Source: Punica granatum
Taxonomy: Eukaryota > Streptophyta > Magnoliopsida > Myrtales > Lythraceae
DNA: 64,000 nucleotides
NCBI RefSeq assembly: GCF_007655135.1
Contig: NC_045127.1
Span: 14,827,001-14,891,000 of the forward strand
Direction: 5' to 3'
This document shows, one piece after another, positions 21,799 through 31,911 of this stretch. The translations under genes and the position numbers were made by a program. Each line of letters opens with the position of its first letter. Positions within the stretch are counted from its first letter, which is position 1. The notes beneath the pieces are model-generated. The model worked only from the letters and a program-made list of their open reading frames with translations, made no database searches and had not been told where the DNA came from.

Positions 21799-23028
21799 CA
21801 GTAAATTCCATTGACACTCCCCATAATTTCTTAAATCTTCCCCATCCAGGAGAGGACAAATACTACACTTGATTTATTTTAGCATATCGGGTGCACATAT
21901 GTAGTTATGTACTGATATATCATTTTCTAAATATTTTTAGAAAGCTAAAATAGTAATTTTTCAAAATTAAAAGTAAAGGAATCGGCAGGCTTCCTTCCAG
22001 CGTGGAGGAGGGAGCCCTACCCCCTACCACTATCCCCACTGATTAGGTTGCTGGCTACCTGGTCGATGGGGTGAGCATAGACCACCACTGGGGTTAGTGG
22101 CCAGCGGGGAGGCCCTGCGACCTAGGATTGAGGGGATCTCGGAACGGAGATTCCATTCGATCACAAGGTGTGGGGTCTGCCCATTGGCCACCAATGCCAC
22201 TGGCGAGGTTGTTGGCAACCTTGCCGGTGGGGGTGGTGGTCGGTGAGCCCTCCTCTCCCATGCTGAGAGGAAGTTGCCTCTTTCATTTTATTTTATTTTT
22301 AATTTCTGAAATAAGAAATATTAAAAATCATGTTAATACAAGTGCATACGTAGTGCTACATAATCTGCAATGTTAACAAAATCAGGGATTTCAAGAGGAT
22401 GGGATATCATCGGTAGGGGTGTGCACGGGTACCGAGTATACTCGGAACCGGTCGGAACCTACCTGTTAGGGTAGAATCCGAGTAGCTCGTATTGAAAATA
22501 GAGTAGGTTCCGGGTGTTGAAATTAGGAACCGGTGAAAATCGGTTCCGGCTTCAGTTCCTGCTTATAGGGTACTCGGAACCGGTTATTTATTAAAAAAAA
22601 GAGGAAAGAGTAAAGTTACTGTCTCATCTAATGAATCAGAACAGAGGTGTGAGACCGTAATATGGATATTTAATTTTGTCAATGGATTGATGAGATATAT
22701 ATATATATATATATATTTGTGAATTAATCTAAATTTTGTTGATATTTGGCGTGATTACTGATTATGTACGTGACTTTTTCAGTTTTATTTAGCAAGAGAA
22801 AAAACTTTACAGATTTCAATAGGGTACCCAAAATTTATAGTATAATACAGGTTTCAGATAGGTTTCGGATCCAGGATTCAACAGGGTAGGGTCTGGCTCC
22901 AAAATCTTAGAACATGTCCCTTACAGGGTAGGGTCCGGGTATCGTGAAAAATACAGGGTACCCGAAACCGATCACCCCTAATCATTGGTATTTTATGAAA
23001 TTATAAGGGATTCAGTGGAATTTACTTT
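21799..23028. mobile_element. Inverted-repeat element of unknown class with a nested MITE
   Basis: The left end has AGTAAATTCCATTGACACTC then ATAATTTCTTAAAT. The right end carries the inverse of AGTAAATTCCACTGAATCCC and ATAATTTCATAAAAT, so the two ends form an inverted repeat of about 40 bp. Between them lies a GC-rich cassette (about 21990-22270) and a complete hAT-like MITE (22414-22980). I could not define a target duplication, so the ends and class are uncertain. The GC-rich cassette resembles those at 45690-46010, 47690-48010 and 62330-62580. Confidence 0.5.
22414..22980. mobile_element. hAT-like MITE with 8-bp target duplication
   Basis: The 567-bp element begins TAGGGGTGTGCACGGGTACC and ends with the inverse of TAGGGGTGATCGG and GGTACCC. 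It is flanked by ATCATCGG (22406-22413) and ATCATTGG (22981-22988), an 8-bp duplication with one mismatch, which fits hAT elements. The interior is rich in GGAACCGG/GGGTACC motifs and includes an (AT)n run at 22694-22717. It has no coding sequence. Confidence 0.75.
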
Positions 23029-23054
23029 AAAAATATATGTGACAATCTTTCGAT

Positions 23055-23390
23055 AAGAATTTTCTTTACCGAGAAGAGGATTGATCATCTAAGTACTCGG
23101 GTTCAACATGATCCTTTCACCATGCTCGGGATCTCGACTAGCTACTACGTGAAATCTATCTGACCCAATCCCGGGATGGAATGGTACGTTTTTGGGGCAA
23201 TCATAGCCTTCATTTTGATGGAAACAAAATTGAATGCGACTAAATCTAGTGAGATCCCCCTTCACTTCATAGCTCCTGTGCTAGAATTGGTTCATGGGCA
23301 CTAATCTATCTATCCATTACTGAAACAGAGCCACATAGACTGCTCAGAACAAGTTGTAGTTCTCACCGGAATGGACACTGAGCAAAGGAT
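23055..23390. repeat. 330-bp direct repeat, unit A (function unknown)
   Basis: This segment matches 27155-27485 in the same orientation over its whole length. Shared phrases include GAATGCGACTAAATCTAGTGA, the AAGTAC..GGG/GGT...CAACATGATCC region and AAGTT..AGTTCTCA near the end. On the minus strand both copies can be read as NEG-x2-CP-x-N, so it may be a decayed coding fragment, but I do not recognise the protein. A MITE begins 4 bp after it. Confidence 0.5.
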
Positions 23391-23393
23391 TTA

Positions 23394-23580
23394 TGGTGTG
23401 TTTGGTTTCAGAGTAATTTTGATTTTAATTGTGGAAAAAGACAAATGATTATGTAGTGTGTTGAGTTAAAGTTAAAGTTAAAATTTTTGACTTGGGAAAT
23501 GTGTAATTTTATTGTGTAGTGTGTTGAATTAAAATTAAAGTTAAATTTTTGTGATTTTAATTGCGAAACCAAACAAAGCG
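23394..23580 (+). mobile_element. Tourist-like MITE, copy 3
   Basis: The 187-bp element has the best-preserved inverted ends of its family (TGGTGTGTTTGGTTTC and GAAACCAAACAAAGCG). It is flanked by perfect TTA duplications at 23391-23393 and 23581-23583. It has the same internal GTTAAAGTTAAAG clusters as copies 1 and 2. Confidence 0.8.
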
Positions 23581-23583
23581 TTA

Positions 23584-24451
23584 ATAACTTGGTAGCCATG
23601 CCCTTTCTAGGCATCGAGGGACTGTCAATACTGTCAGAATAATTATACCCTTACTGATTGGTGGATGTTGCATTTAGTAAAGGGGACCAAATAATTGAGC
23701 AGAGACAATAATAGGGGGAGTTATTCTTTGTCCTTGCGATTTGGAGGTCCATTCCGATTCTACCGGAAGTCGTCGGAATTAATTTTCGACGAACACAGTT
23801 TAATTCGTTCTATAGCTAGACTCGATGTAAATAGTGCGCCCGTCCTTAGTCCAACCTATGATGAAGGAATTAATTGTGTGTGTCAAGTCTAGTTGGTTTT
23901 CTTGTAGCTATTAATATTATCGAACGTTCTATAGACCGTAAGATCAGCTCATAAATTTGCCCCTGATCATAGTACGTACCGGAGATTCCATGGACAGAAA
24001 GAGGCCATATAATAGAGTTATTGTGCTGGTCGACCCCTTAGACGACAAAAAAGAAAAAATAATAATGGCTCTTTCTTAAAAGCCCAAAATATATACAGTT
24101 ACTAAAGTATGGGAAGGAAGATGACAGCAATTTTTTTCGGTAGTTTTTTTTTTTCGGTAGGTGAAGATGACAAGAATTTGGTACTTGTTTATTCAATTTT
24201 TTTTTTCAACCTTCCTTCTAGATTAATTGTCTAATTAATGATGTATTACATAAAAGTTAGAGTTGTTTAATTAATCATAGAGTACATGCCTATATGGTGG
24301 TGCATATATTATCATTATCTTATAGCATATTATATTTGCAAGACATGCTGACGCCACTAATTGGTGGATTCAAATCAAGGAAAGAATAATTGACCCAAAA
24401 AAAAGGGGAAAAAAACAAAGAAAAAAGGCACGTGCCCTTGATATTAGGTAA
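23584..24451. other. Intergenic region
   Basis: AT-rich sequence. An open stretch at 23695-23892 has no ATG at its start and no recognisable domain, and I do not support it as a gene. Confidence 0.4.
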
Positions 24452-24603
24452 TTTTTTTTGAGTTACAAGAGAGACATTTAAAATAGTAAAATGAAAATTT
24501 TAAATATCTAATAAAAAGACACGGATAGTCCAACTTGATATCGAATCGGGACGTATTGGTCACCAGGCGAAGACATGTGTTATTGTTGTATACTCTCTTT
24601 TAT
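24452..24603 (-). repeat. tRNA-derived SINE, family 1, minus-strand copy
   Basis: On the minus strand it starts AAAAGAGAGTATACAACAATA, has a CCCGATTCGATATC B-box region, and then TTGGACTATCCGTGTC. It ends CTCTTGTAACTCAAAAAAAA, the expected SINE tail with an A-run. It is a nearly full-length copy. Confidence 0.65.
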
Positions 24604-26283
24604 CTAGGTAGATACTACAACTACATACATGATAAATCAACAGACTTTGCGAGAACCACGTCCGCTAACATAGGGCCATGCCACGACTTTCAATTCTAAT
24701 TTTTTAATTTTTTGATACCGTTAAACATGGATTAATTTCTAACGTTAGGTTCTTCGGGTTGCGCAATAGGAAGATCTTGCTGCTGGTCTTTTCTTCTTTT
24801 CTAAGTGCCGAAAATTACTACCACGAGTTGACTTTTGCTATCCTTTTAACTTTCTAAGTACCTGAATACTAAAATGAACATAAAAATGAACATGGAAATG
24901 AAAAGGACAAATTTGAATAGCAATTAAACTCATAGGATGTAAACGATTAGAAAAAGAAACAGAAAAAAAAAAAGACTAATAAGGGTAACAATCAAACTTA
25001 TAGGTGTAAATGCATGGTTTTCCTAGGGTACAACGACTCAAATCAGTTGAAACATAGAATACATACATTGTCAATTGCTCGGAGGCAATGAGACAGACCT
25101 GCTCCAATAATATGAGGGTGCTCGAACCGATGGGAGGCTTGAATACAAGGGATGCCTTACGATCGAGTCGCTGCTGCCTAGGTTAGTCTAATGTAGTCTG
25201 TGCACGTATTTCATCGTGCTTTTATTTTGACCTCTGCCCTCCCATATATATAGCTTTTCAAGCTCCGACTTCTTCACGCTATCGTTCTAGGGCATTTGCT
25301 GATTAATCACCGTGATGTAAATCGTGCGAGTTTTTACAACAGGCTTTAAATCGCGACATGTTATGGTTTGTGACTGTACACTCGATCGAGACCGGAGGGC
25401 TCCTGAACTTCGAACCCATTCTGGCTCAGAATGGGCTTCAATCCGAATGGGCTTCAGACTCTGGACAGGGTTCAAGTATTTTTCTAGGCAAATCTCGTAT
25501 ATAATATATAAATATATATAAATATATACTAGTAGAGTTGCCGTGCAATACACGAAAAACTTAATAAATAAAATCATGCACAATATAAATAAATAAATAT
25601 ATATATATATAAATAAATGATAGAAAACATATATTACTTGTTTCATAGTTCAATTCTACTTCAATTTAATATAATCACTATAAAATATATGAAAATTTTG
25701 ACAATTCAATATCTTTATTAAAAATACATGATGTATTCTTCGACCGACCCTTATTATGCCTTTATATTGATGCATATTATTCATAATATTGTTGGTTTAT
25801 TCAAGTTTCATAAGTAACAATTCCTATATAATATATTGTATTATATTATTATTTTATGATATTATTTTATAATTATTTATTTCATAGTTAAGTAATGTCT
25901 ATACTTACATTAATTTATTCGCATTTTCTTAAAAAATAAAAGAGAAACTCGAGAGTACGGAAAACAAACGTATTTTTCACGAGAACTTTCGAAATGCTTC
26001 CGATGTATATATATATTTGATGTACAGGCAAATCTCATAATTAGAGGATATGGTTGACGAATAAAAAAGAGTATGCAAATTATATTGTATACCTTTATAA
26101 TTAATAGATTATGGCGATCGAATTTCGCAGAGCACGGGTACAAAATCTGCCAATATATCATGGGTGAAGTGAAGCCTTAAGTGGAACAATAAAGGCTACT
26201 TGTAATTCCTCGACTTCAGCTTCACTTTCGCGATAGGAAGGATAGTTTAAGATTCATTAACTAAATTTAAAAAAACGTAAGAA
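24604..26283. other. AT-rich intergenic region
   Basis: No supportable gene. The part from 25040 to 25470 is less AT-rich and may be an old transposon fragment. It is followed by low-complexity AT repeats (25500-25620). Confidence 0.4.
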
Positions 26284-26438
26284 AGATGGTATAACACAAT
26301 GGCGCACGCCCTTACCTGTCAACCAAGAGGTTGCAGGTTCGATTCTTATGGTAGGATTACTTATGCCCCTTTATTAGTTATTAGGATTTCGATTTACTCA
26401 TGCTTGTGGACCTTTTTGGTAATCGGGGAAAAAAAAAA
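26284..26438 (+). repeat. tRNA-derived SINE, family 1, plus-strand copy
   Basis: It starts AGATGGTATAACACAATGGC and has a strong B box (GGTTCGATTCT) within TTGCAGGTTCGATTCTTATG. It then has CCCCTTTATTAGTTATTAGG and ends TGTGGACCTTTTTGGTAATC with an A-run. This is one of the best preserved family-1 copies. Confidence 0.7.
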
Positions 26439-27154
26439 CTAAACCTAAAACCATTGAAAAACCTAGAAGTGAAAGTGATTGCTGTAAATATCAAGATTGT
26501 GTCAACTGGAACTAGGGATTTTGTACACAATGAGTGCGGTAGATCACCTGAAAAGATTCACTTACTACTTTGTTGAGAACTAGGGACAACGTGGAAATAT
26601 ATATGACATCCATCAAATTTGAATTTTTCTTTCCATTACATCATTTCCTTTTTATCTTTTTCTCAAGTTAAATTCCTTTCATTTTTTTAAGTACAATCGA
26701 GAATATATGCCTTGGAAAAAAATAGGGAAGAAAAAAAAATAAAGGGCATAAAAAAAAAACTCAGGAGCAACTAACTCTAATATGGAACTTATTAGTATAG
26801 AGGAAAGCATATATACGCTACAGCATTATACCTCCTCAATTTCGTTTCATTCTTTTATAAGGGGTTGTGACTGTGGGTCGGGACATAGTTACGTACACGT
26901 AACAATTGCTCTAAAGCGAAGAATACCTACTGTACATCACCACAATAAGTCTAGTGGTCTGATGGTAACAGTTTCGGACATTGCCTTGACGTTCCAGATT
27001 CAATTTGCCTGTCGTGCAACCGTAGCAAATCTAGCTCGGATTATGCCCTGTACCTACAAATCAAACGTTTATTTGACTTAGTCAGGGGGACAAGGACACT
27101 CAAAAGTCCGCAACCATAAAAGAATATGGGGCAATCATTCGGAGAAATCTAACT
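26439..27154. other. Intergenic region with a possible third SINE type
   Basis: An ATG-initiated frame at 26782-27081 could encode 99 residues, but I see no domain. Part of it (26945-27062) resembles a tRNA-derived head (CTAGTGGTCTGATGGTAACA, then CGTTCCAGATTCAATTTGCC). I therefore treat it as repeat DNA of low certainty rather than a gene. Confidence 0.35.
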
Positions 27155-27485
27155 CTTGACAAGAAAAGGATCGTCCAAGTACAGGGGACCGACATGATCC
27201 ACTTATCACAGTTAGCAAACTCGACTACTTCATAACATCTATACGGGACCTTGTCTGCGTCGGCATGTATAAGATCATTTTCGGGCAATTATTTCCTTCA
27301 TTTAATTCCATGAATCTCAACTGAATGCGACTAAATCTAGTGATATTGTTCGTTCTCGTCTCCTAATAACTTGAAGTAGCATAAGGGCAGTGTAATTACA
27401 CATCCCTGAGACAGAGACATGAGGGACCGTCCAATGGGACGGTGTTGACTGTTTAGATCAAATTAAAGTTCTCATTGGGATGGCA
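27155..27485. repeat. 330-bp direct repeat, unit B (function unknown)
   Basis: This is the partner of 23055-23390, about 4.1 kb away in the same orientation. On the minus strand it stays open for about 62 codons and includes NCDKWIMSVPCTWT, while unit A has a stop in the corresponding stretch. No family was recognised. Confidence 0.5.
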
Positions 27486-27761
27486 CTGAGAAAATTAAAA
27501 AAAGTTCATACTTTTCACCAAAAAAAAAAAACAAGAGAAGAGAAAAGAAAGTTAATACTTAAGGGAATGGACAGTTGGCATTTGGGATTTGGTGTGCATC
27601 CAACTCCATATATCTATATCTATCTATCTATTTATATAGAAAAACTTAGCCAGTATGAAATAAATTTTAAATAATTATAAAAAATAACTAGTTTGATATA
27701 AATCGCCATCTTTTCTAAAAATAGATTTTTAAATAATTAAACAAGTTTATCTCATTTGATA

Positions 27762-27763
<2 letters not shown>

Positions 27764-27797
<34 letters not shown>
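27764..27797. repeat. (AT)n microsatellite
   Basis: About 17 uninterrupted AT/TA dinucleotides. Confidence 0.9.
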
Positions 27798-27801
<4 letters not shown>

Positions 27802-27825
27802 CAGAAAGTAGTAATAATTTATCAA

Positions 27826-27971
27826 AAAGGATATAGTGTAGTAGTGCGTGTCCTTACCTGATAACCAAAAGGTTCTAAGTTCAATACTTAGTCGACTACT
27901 CGTGCCAATTTATTAAATATTATGATTTCTATTCCATTATGCTAGGCATATGACCTCCCTTGTAACAAAAT
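27826..27971 (+). repeat. tRNA-derived SINE, family 1, plus-strand copy
   Basis: It begins AAAGGATATAGTGTAGTAGTGC, then CCAAAAGGTTCTAAGTTCAAT, a decayed B box. It then has GACTACTCGTGCCAATTTATT and ends ATATGACCTCCCTTGTAAC. It abuts an inverted copy of the same family (27972-28070), tail to tail. Confidence 0.65.
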
Positions 27972-28070
27972 AAAGGGGCACAAGTAGTCTCACAACGAGA
28001 ATCGAATCTGCAATCTCTTGATTGAATAGATGAAGATGTGCGCCACTGTGATAACATCCTCTTTTTCATA
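27972..28070 (-). repeat. tRNA-derived SINE, family 1, minus-strand fragment
   Basis: The minus strand reads AAAGAGGATGTTATCACAGTGG, then TTGCAGATTCGATTCTCG and GACTACTTGTGCCCCTTT. The A and B boxes are intact but the 3' tail is missing. Together with the preceding copy it makes an imperfect inverted repeat. Confidence 0.6.
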
Positions 28071-28999
28071 GTAATAATAATTTTAAGGCTAAGGAACTTA
28101 TTTTAAAAATAAAAGGGTCGACTAAGGGAAAAAATTGTTGGTCTTTTTTTTGCCAAGAAAATGTTAACGTTTGTCTCATGATGAAAGGTTGTATTTTTTC
28201 ATCAAGTGGGAAATTTTAGAATAAAGATATATAACTCTAGTCTAAGCAACAACGCAATTATAAGAAACTACAGGGAATGTAGATGTGATATGCAAACAGA
28301 ATCTAATGTGATAATATGGAAGATAATCAAGACAAATATTAATTAATATCTACTCAATATTAAAACTTCCATACTTCTAAACAATTACACTTGTCGAAAA
28401 ATTCAATTTTACAAGACTAAGCATTCATGTATAACTTAATTACTTTTCTTATACGTGAATGATTTAATATATTAGTTTAAATTTACTTTGTATACAGAAA
28501 CATTGGCATTAAGTTAGAGCTCATCATCATATAGATAATTAGACACATTACTCGAGCAAAATATACGTATCTATAACCGACATTGGGAAAGCATGATTTA
28601 TAAATAATTGTAGTTAGTAATGAAATAATTTTTTCTTAAATATTTATGTGAATAATATAAAACGCTCTTAATATTCTATAAGTTGAAGTATGGGCAACTA
28701 TACTTAATAAATCATAAACATAAAAAACTCAAAATGGAGTTGTTTAAATTTCTGAGATAAAAAGTAAATATTTAGGTACTAATTAATTTTAAAAATCACA
28801 TTATTTATTATCTACACGTAATCAATTATAGAGATATATAAAAGAAATTCAAACCACTAATCATTTGAAAATTAAAAAATCGATTTGTGAAAGGTAAATA
28901 TCAATCCACTATAATTTGTTTAAACATGGGAAAAAAGAAGCTAAAAAAGTTGATAGGGACAAGCTATTTCATTCGCTATTCATGTGCAAGTTCAACTCC
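28071..28999. other. AT-rich intergenic region
   Basis: I see no gene or delimited repeat between the SINE pair and the CACTA terminus at 29000. Confidence 0.45.
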
Positions 29000-29014
29000 C
29001 ACAACTAGAAATGT

Positions 29015-29350
29015 CAATTTTTCCGATGGAAGATTCCACCAGAATTCCGTCGGAAAACTAATTTTCGATGGAATTTTCCAAGGAAAACTACCATCGAAAA
29101 AAGGGCATAGGAAACGCCTCCGACGGCTTTTTCCGACAGGAGAGGCCGTCAGAAGTTTTCTTGTGACCAACCGGTTGGAGAAACTGTCGGAATTCGGATG
29201 GTTTTTTTGATGGGGAGGCCACTAGAAACTTTCCAATGGCCTCCCTGTCTGAAAATGTTGTTGGAAATTCAACAGGACACTCGGCATAAAGGTCGTCAGA
29301 GATTTCTGACGGTCTCACCTTTCCATCAATCTCGTAGGAAAACTTGTCAG
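29015..29350. repeat. CACTA subterminal repeat array (copy 2, 3' end)
   Basis: TTCCGATGG, TTCCGTCGG, TTCGATGG, CCATCG, CTCCGACGG, CCGACAGG, CCGTCAG and CTGTCGG motifs recur in both orientations over about 330 bp. It is the same motif set as at 600-735. Confidence 0.75.
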
Positions 29351-29924
29351 AAACATCGAGAAAAAAAAAATTTGGCTGCGAACATGACCAGCTTCTCTCT
29401 GTTTATTTTCATTTATTTGTGTAGCCTCGAAGTCTCAAATCCAAGGCTTTTCACCCGATCTGACCCAATCCATGTCCGTCGCTGTCTCGGCCTGTCATCT
29501 ATTCACATTTAATTGTATTTATGGTCCCTTTACTGATCCAATTTATTAAATAAAACACCATCATTTAGATATTTAATTAATTTTTTTACTCTAACACAAC
29601 ATTTAATAAAATTAATACAGTGTTCATACCAATAATTATATAACAATATGTATAATAATAAAAATAATACAATAATTGAATATTTCATGAGGGTATTTAA
29701 AAAGAAAATTTCGGCAGAGTTTCCCCAAAAATATTAAGATCCCATTATCACATTTCAATTTGTTCACACATTATCTAACATTCATTCATAAATATTCAAA
29801 ATTACAACGTATACATAGGTTCGACAAGTTCAACATGCATAAGTTCAACACAATAGGCAGTAAAGTTGAGAAATACATAAATCCATTGTCACAAATATCT
29901 TAAAACAAACATAAACATCACAAA

Positions 29925-31110
29925 CTAATCGTCGAATGAGGATGGGTCGTCAGACTCTTCAGGACTCTCCTCCTCATCCTCATCCTCACCCTCATCGTCA
30001 TTCTCGTCGGACTCCTCGACCACATCTCTCCCCTTCTTGGACCCAGATTTACCTTTTTTTCTTGAATTGATCTTTCTTGTTGCCCTTCTTGGATTTTTTT
30101 GCTCTGTCTGTCGATTTTCTGGAACAACTTAAGGATCGTACCCCTTATTATCCCAATCTGATTATGCACATGGGCCAAGGGGTCTGGTCTGACATGTGCC
30201 GTCCCAGAGGGCCCTACTTCATAGCAATTCGGGCGAGGAGCTCAATTGAGCCCATAAGTCCATCCTTTCTTCTTCTTCCCCACCACCTTCCGCAAAATCT
30301 CCACTTGGGTAGGATCGGCCTGCGATGAGGTATCCGTCTGCTGAGAAGCAGCCTCAGCCATCTTTTCTTACACAAAGAATCAATACTAAACCATTATGCA
30401 TGATGGTATATGCAATTCTACGCAAGGGGTATAAATTAATTATTGTTTTCATGTATTAACTTACACGTGTCTCCTTCGCAGAAAGACTAATCCATTCCTT
30501 AGTTTTGCTGCTCTTATGTAATTTTTCAAACATGTGGGGCACTGAAGGTTCTGAACCCGTGGCCTTCTTCTGCAGAGGATGGATGGACGACTTAGCACGA
30601 TTTTTTCTATCATAAAAAAATAAGCAGATTGAGTATTTTACGAGACGTACCTCTTGATAAGCATGAGTACTGTATGACACTCTTCCTCCGTAGTGTACTG
30701 AAGATCAGACATTGGATAGTCGATTGGCCTTGTTTTGTTGACCTTCTCTAACGAATGTGTGTTTCACCCATTCTCTCTCCAACTCGGCTAAATGAACTTC
30801 TCCAATGAACTCGGCCTTTTTTTTTCCCCCAATTCGATGCTCGTAGTATATTCCTCGTAGTCGGGACATGCACTTACTCATGAATGCTTGCTTCATTTAA
30901 ACCTCAAATTGTGGGTTGTAGTAAACCAAATTCTGCATATAAAGGATCAATTAGTTACGAAATCAATAACGGAACAATTATGATTTAGTATTCGAAGTAA
31001 TCATACCTTCCACTCTTTGAACAATAACTCCTTTCCCTCATATGGGAAATTCTTATGAAATTTTACTATCGGCTCCCCTCGCTTATAGAAGTGGTCGATA
31101 TACTGCCTTA
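29925..31110 (-). pseudogene. CACTA second protein remnant (plant En/Spm transposase type)
   Basis: Minus-strand fragments read VLRQYIDHFYKRGEPIVKFH (near 31110), MKQAFMSKCMSRLRGIYYEH (near 30890), KATGSEPSVPHMFEKLHKSS (near 30560) and an acidic C-terminus ending in Glu/Asp-rich repeats (29930-30010). They match the blocks at 3300-4619 of copy 1 in order. Intron-like gaps and frameshifts separate the blocks. Confidence 0.7.
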
Positions 31111-31911
31111 GGACGGATGAAACCATGTGGGTGTTCTGAACGGAATGAATCCATCTGTAGTCATCCAAGTTTATGTTATTCGTATTAAGGAAGATAATTG
31201 TTGAGTATGTGTATAGTAAATCTTTCTACAAAGCAAACACAAGACGTAACCTCTTTTAGAGTCCGATATAAGAAAGGAGAGGTCGTTGATCATACACTGC
31301 TCGGTAGGATAAATGATTGTACTGCCTGGAGCAATAAATACCGGGTAACCATCTTGCTAAAAATGGGAAACCTAAGAATGATAAGGTAATGTCAATGGTA
31401 CCCTAATCCATTTGGTGCATATGGATCAATATGAGTTTGTGGAACCTACAAAAACATTTTCTCTTTTTCAAATAATCTACTTATAAAACACACTTATAGA
31501 GTACACAAAGAAATTTGATTTGCCTATAGATGACTATATAAACCCATTGGAGATCCATGAGCAGGTGACGGGTGGTTTGATGATTGACTGTAGGACATCG
31601 GGGATGGTTGGTTTGGTGATGGCCTCGGTAATGGATGGTTCTAATCGGCCGTCTCTCCATCAGGGTTCTACAATTCAGTACCCCTATGTTTGGTGCTTTT
31701 CTTGCTGCATTTGTCCCTCATCTGCATTAGTAGAAACATTAAAGTTATTCGATTAATGCATAATAAAGTGAAGAGCAATCATATTTATGAGTCTTATGAA
31801 TTGAATGATTGTATAATGAAATTATCTAATGTTCAAAATATCAAGTTGGAAATAATATACGAAAAATCAAGCTTTCTCATGAATAATTCATTTCGAATCC
31901 TGATGCCGAAA

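Noticed and set aside
26782..27081. ATG-initiated frame of 99 residues
   Set aside because: Part of it looks like a tRNA-derived repeat head and no protein family is recognisable. I treat it as non-coding.
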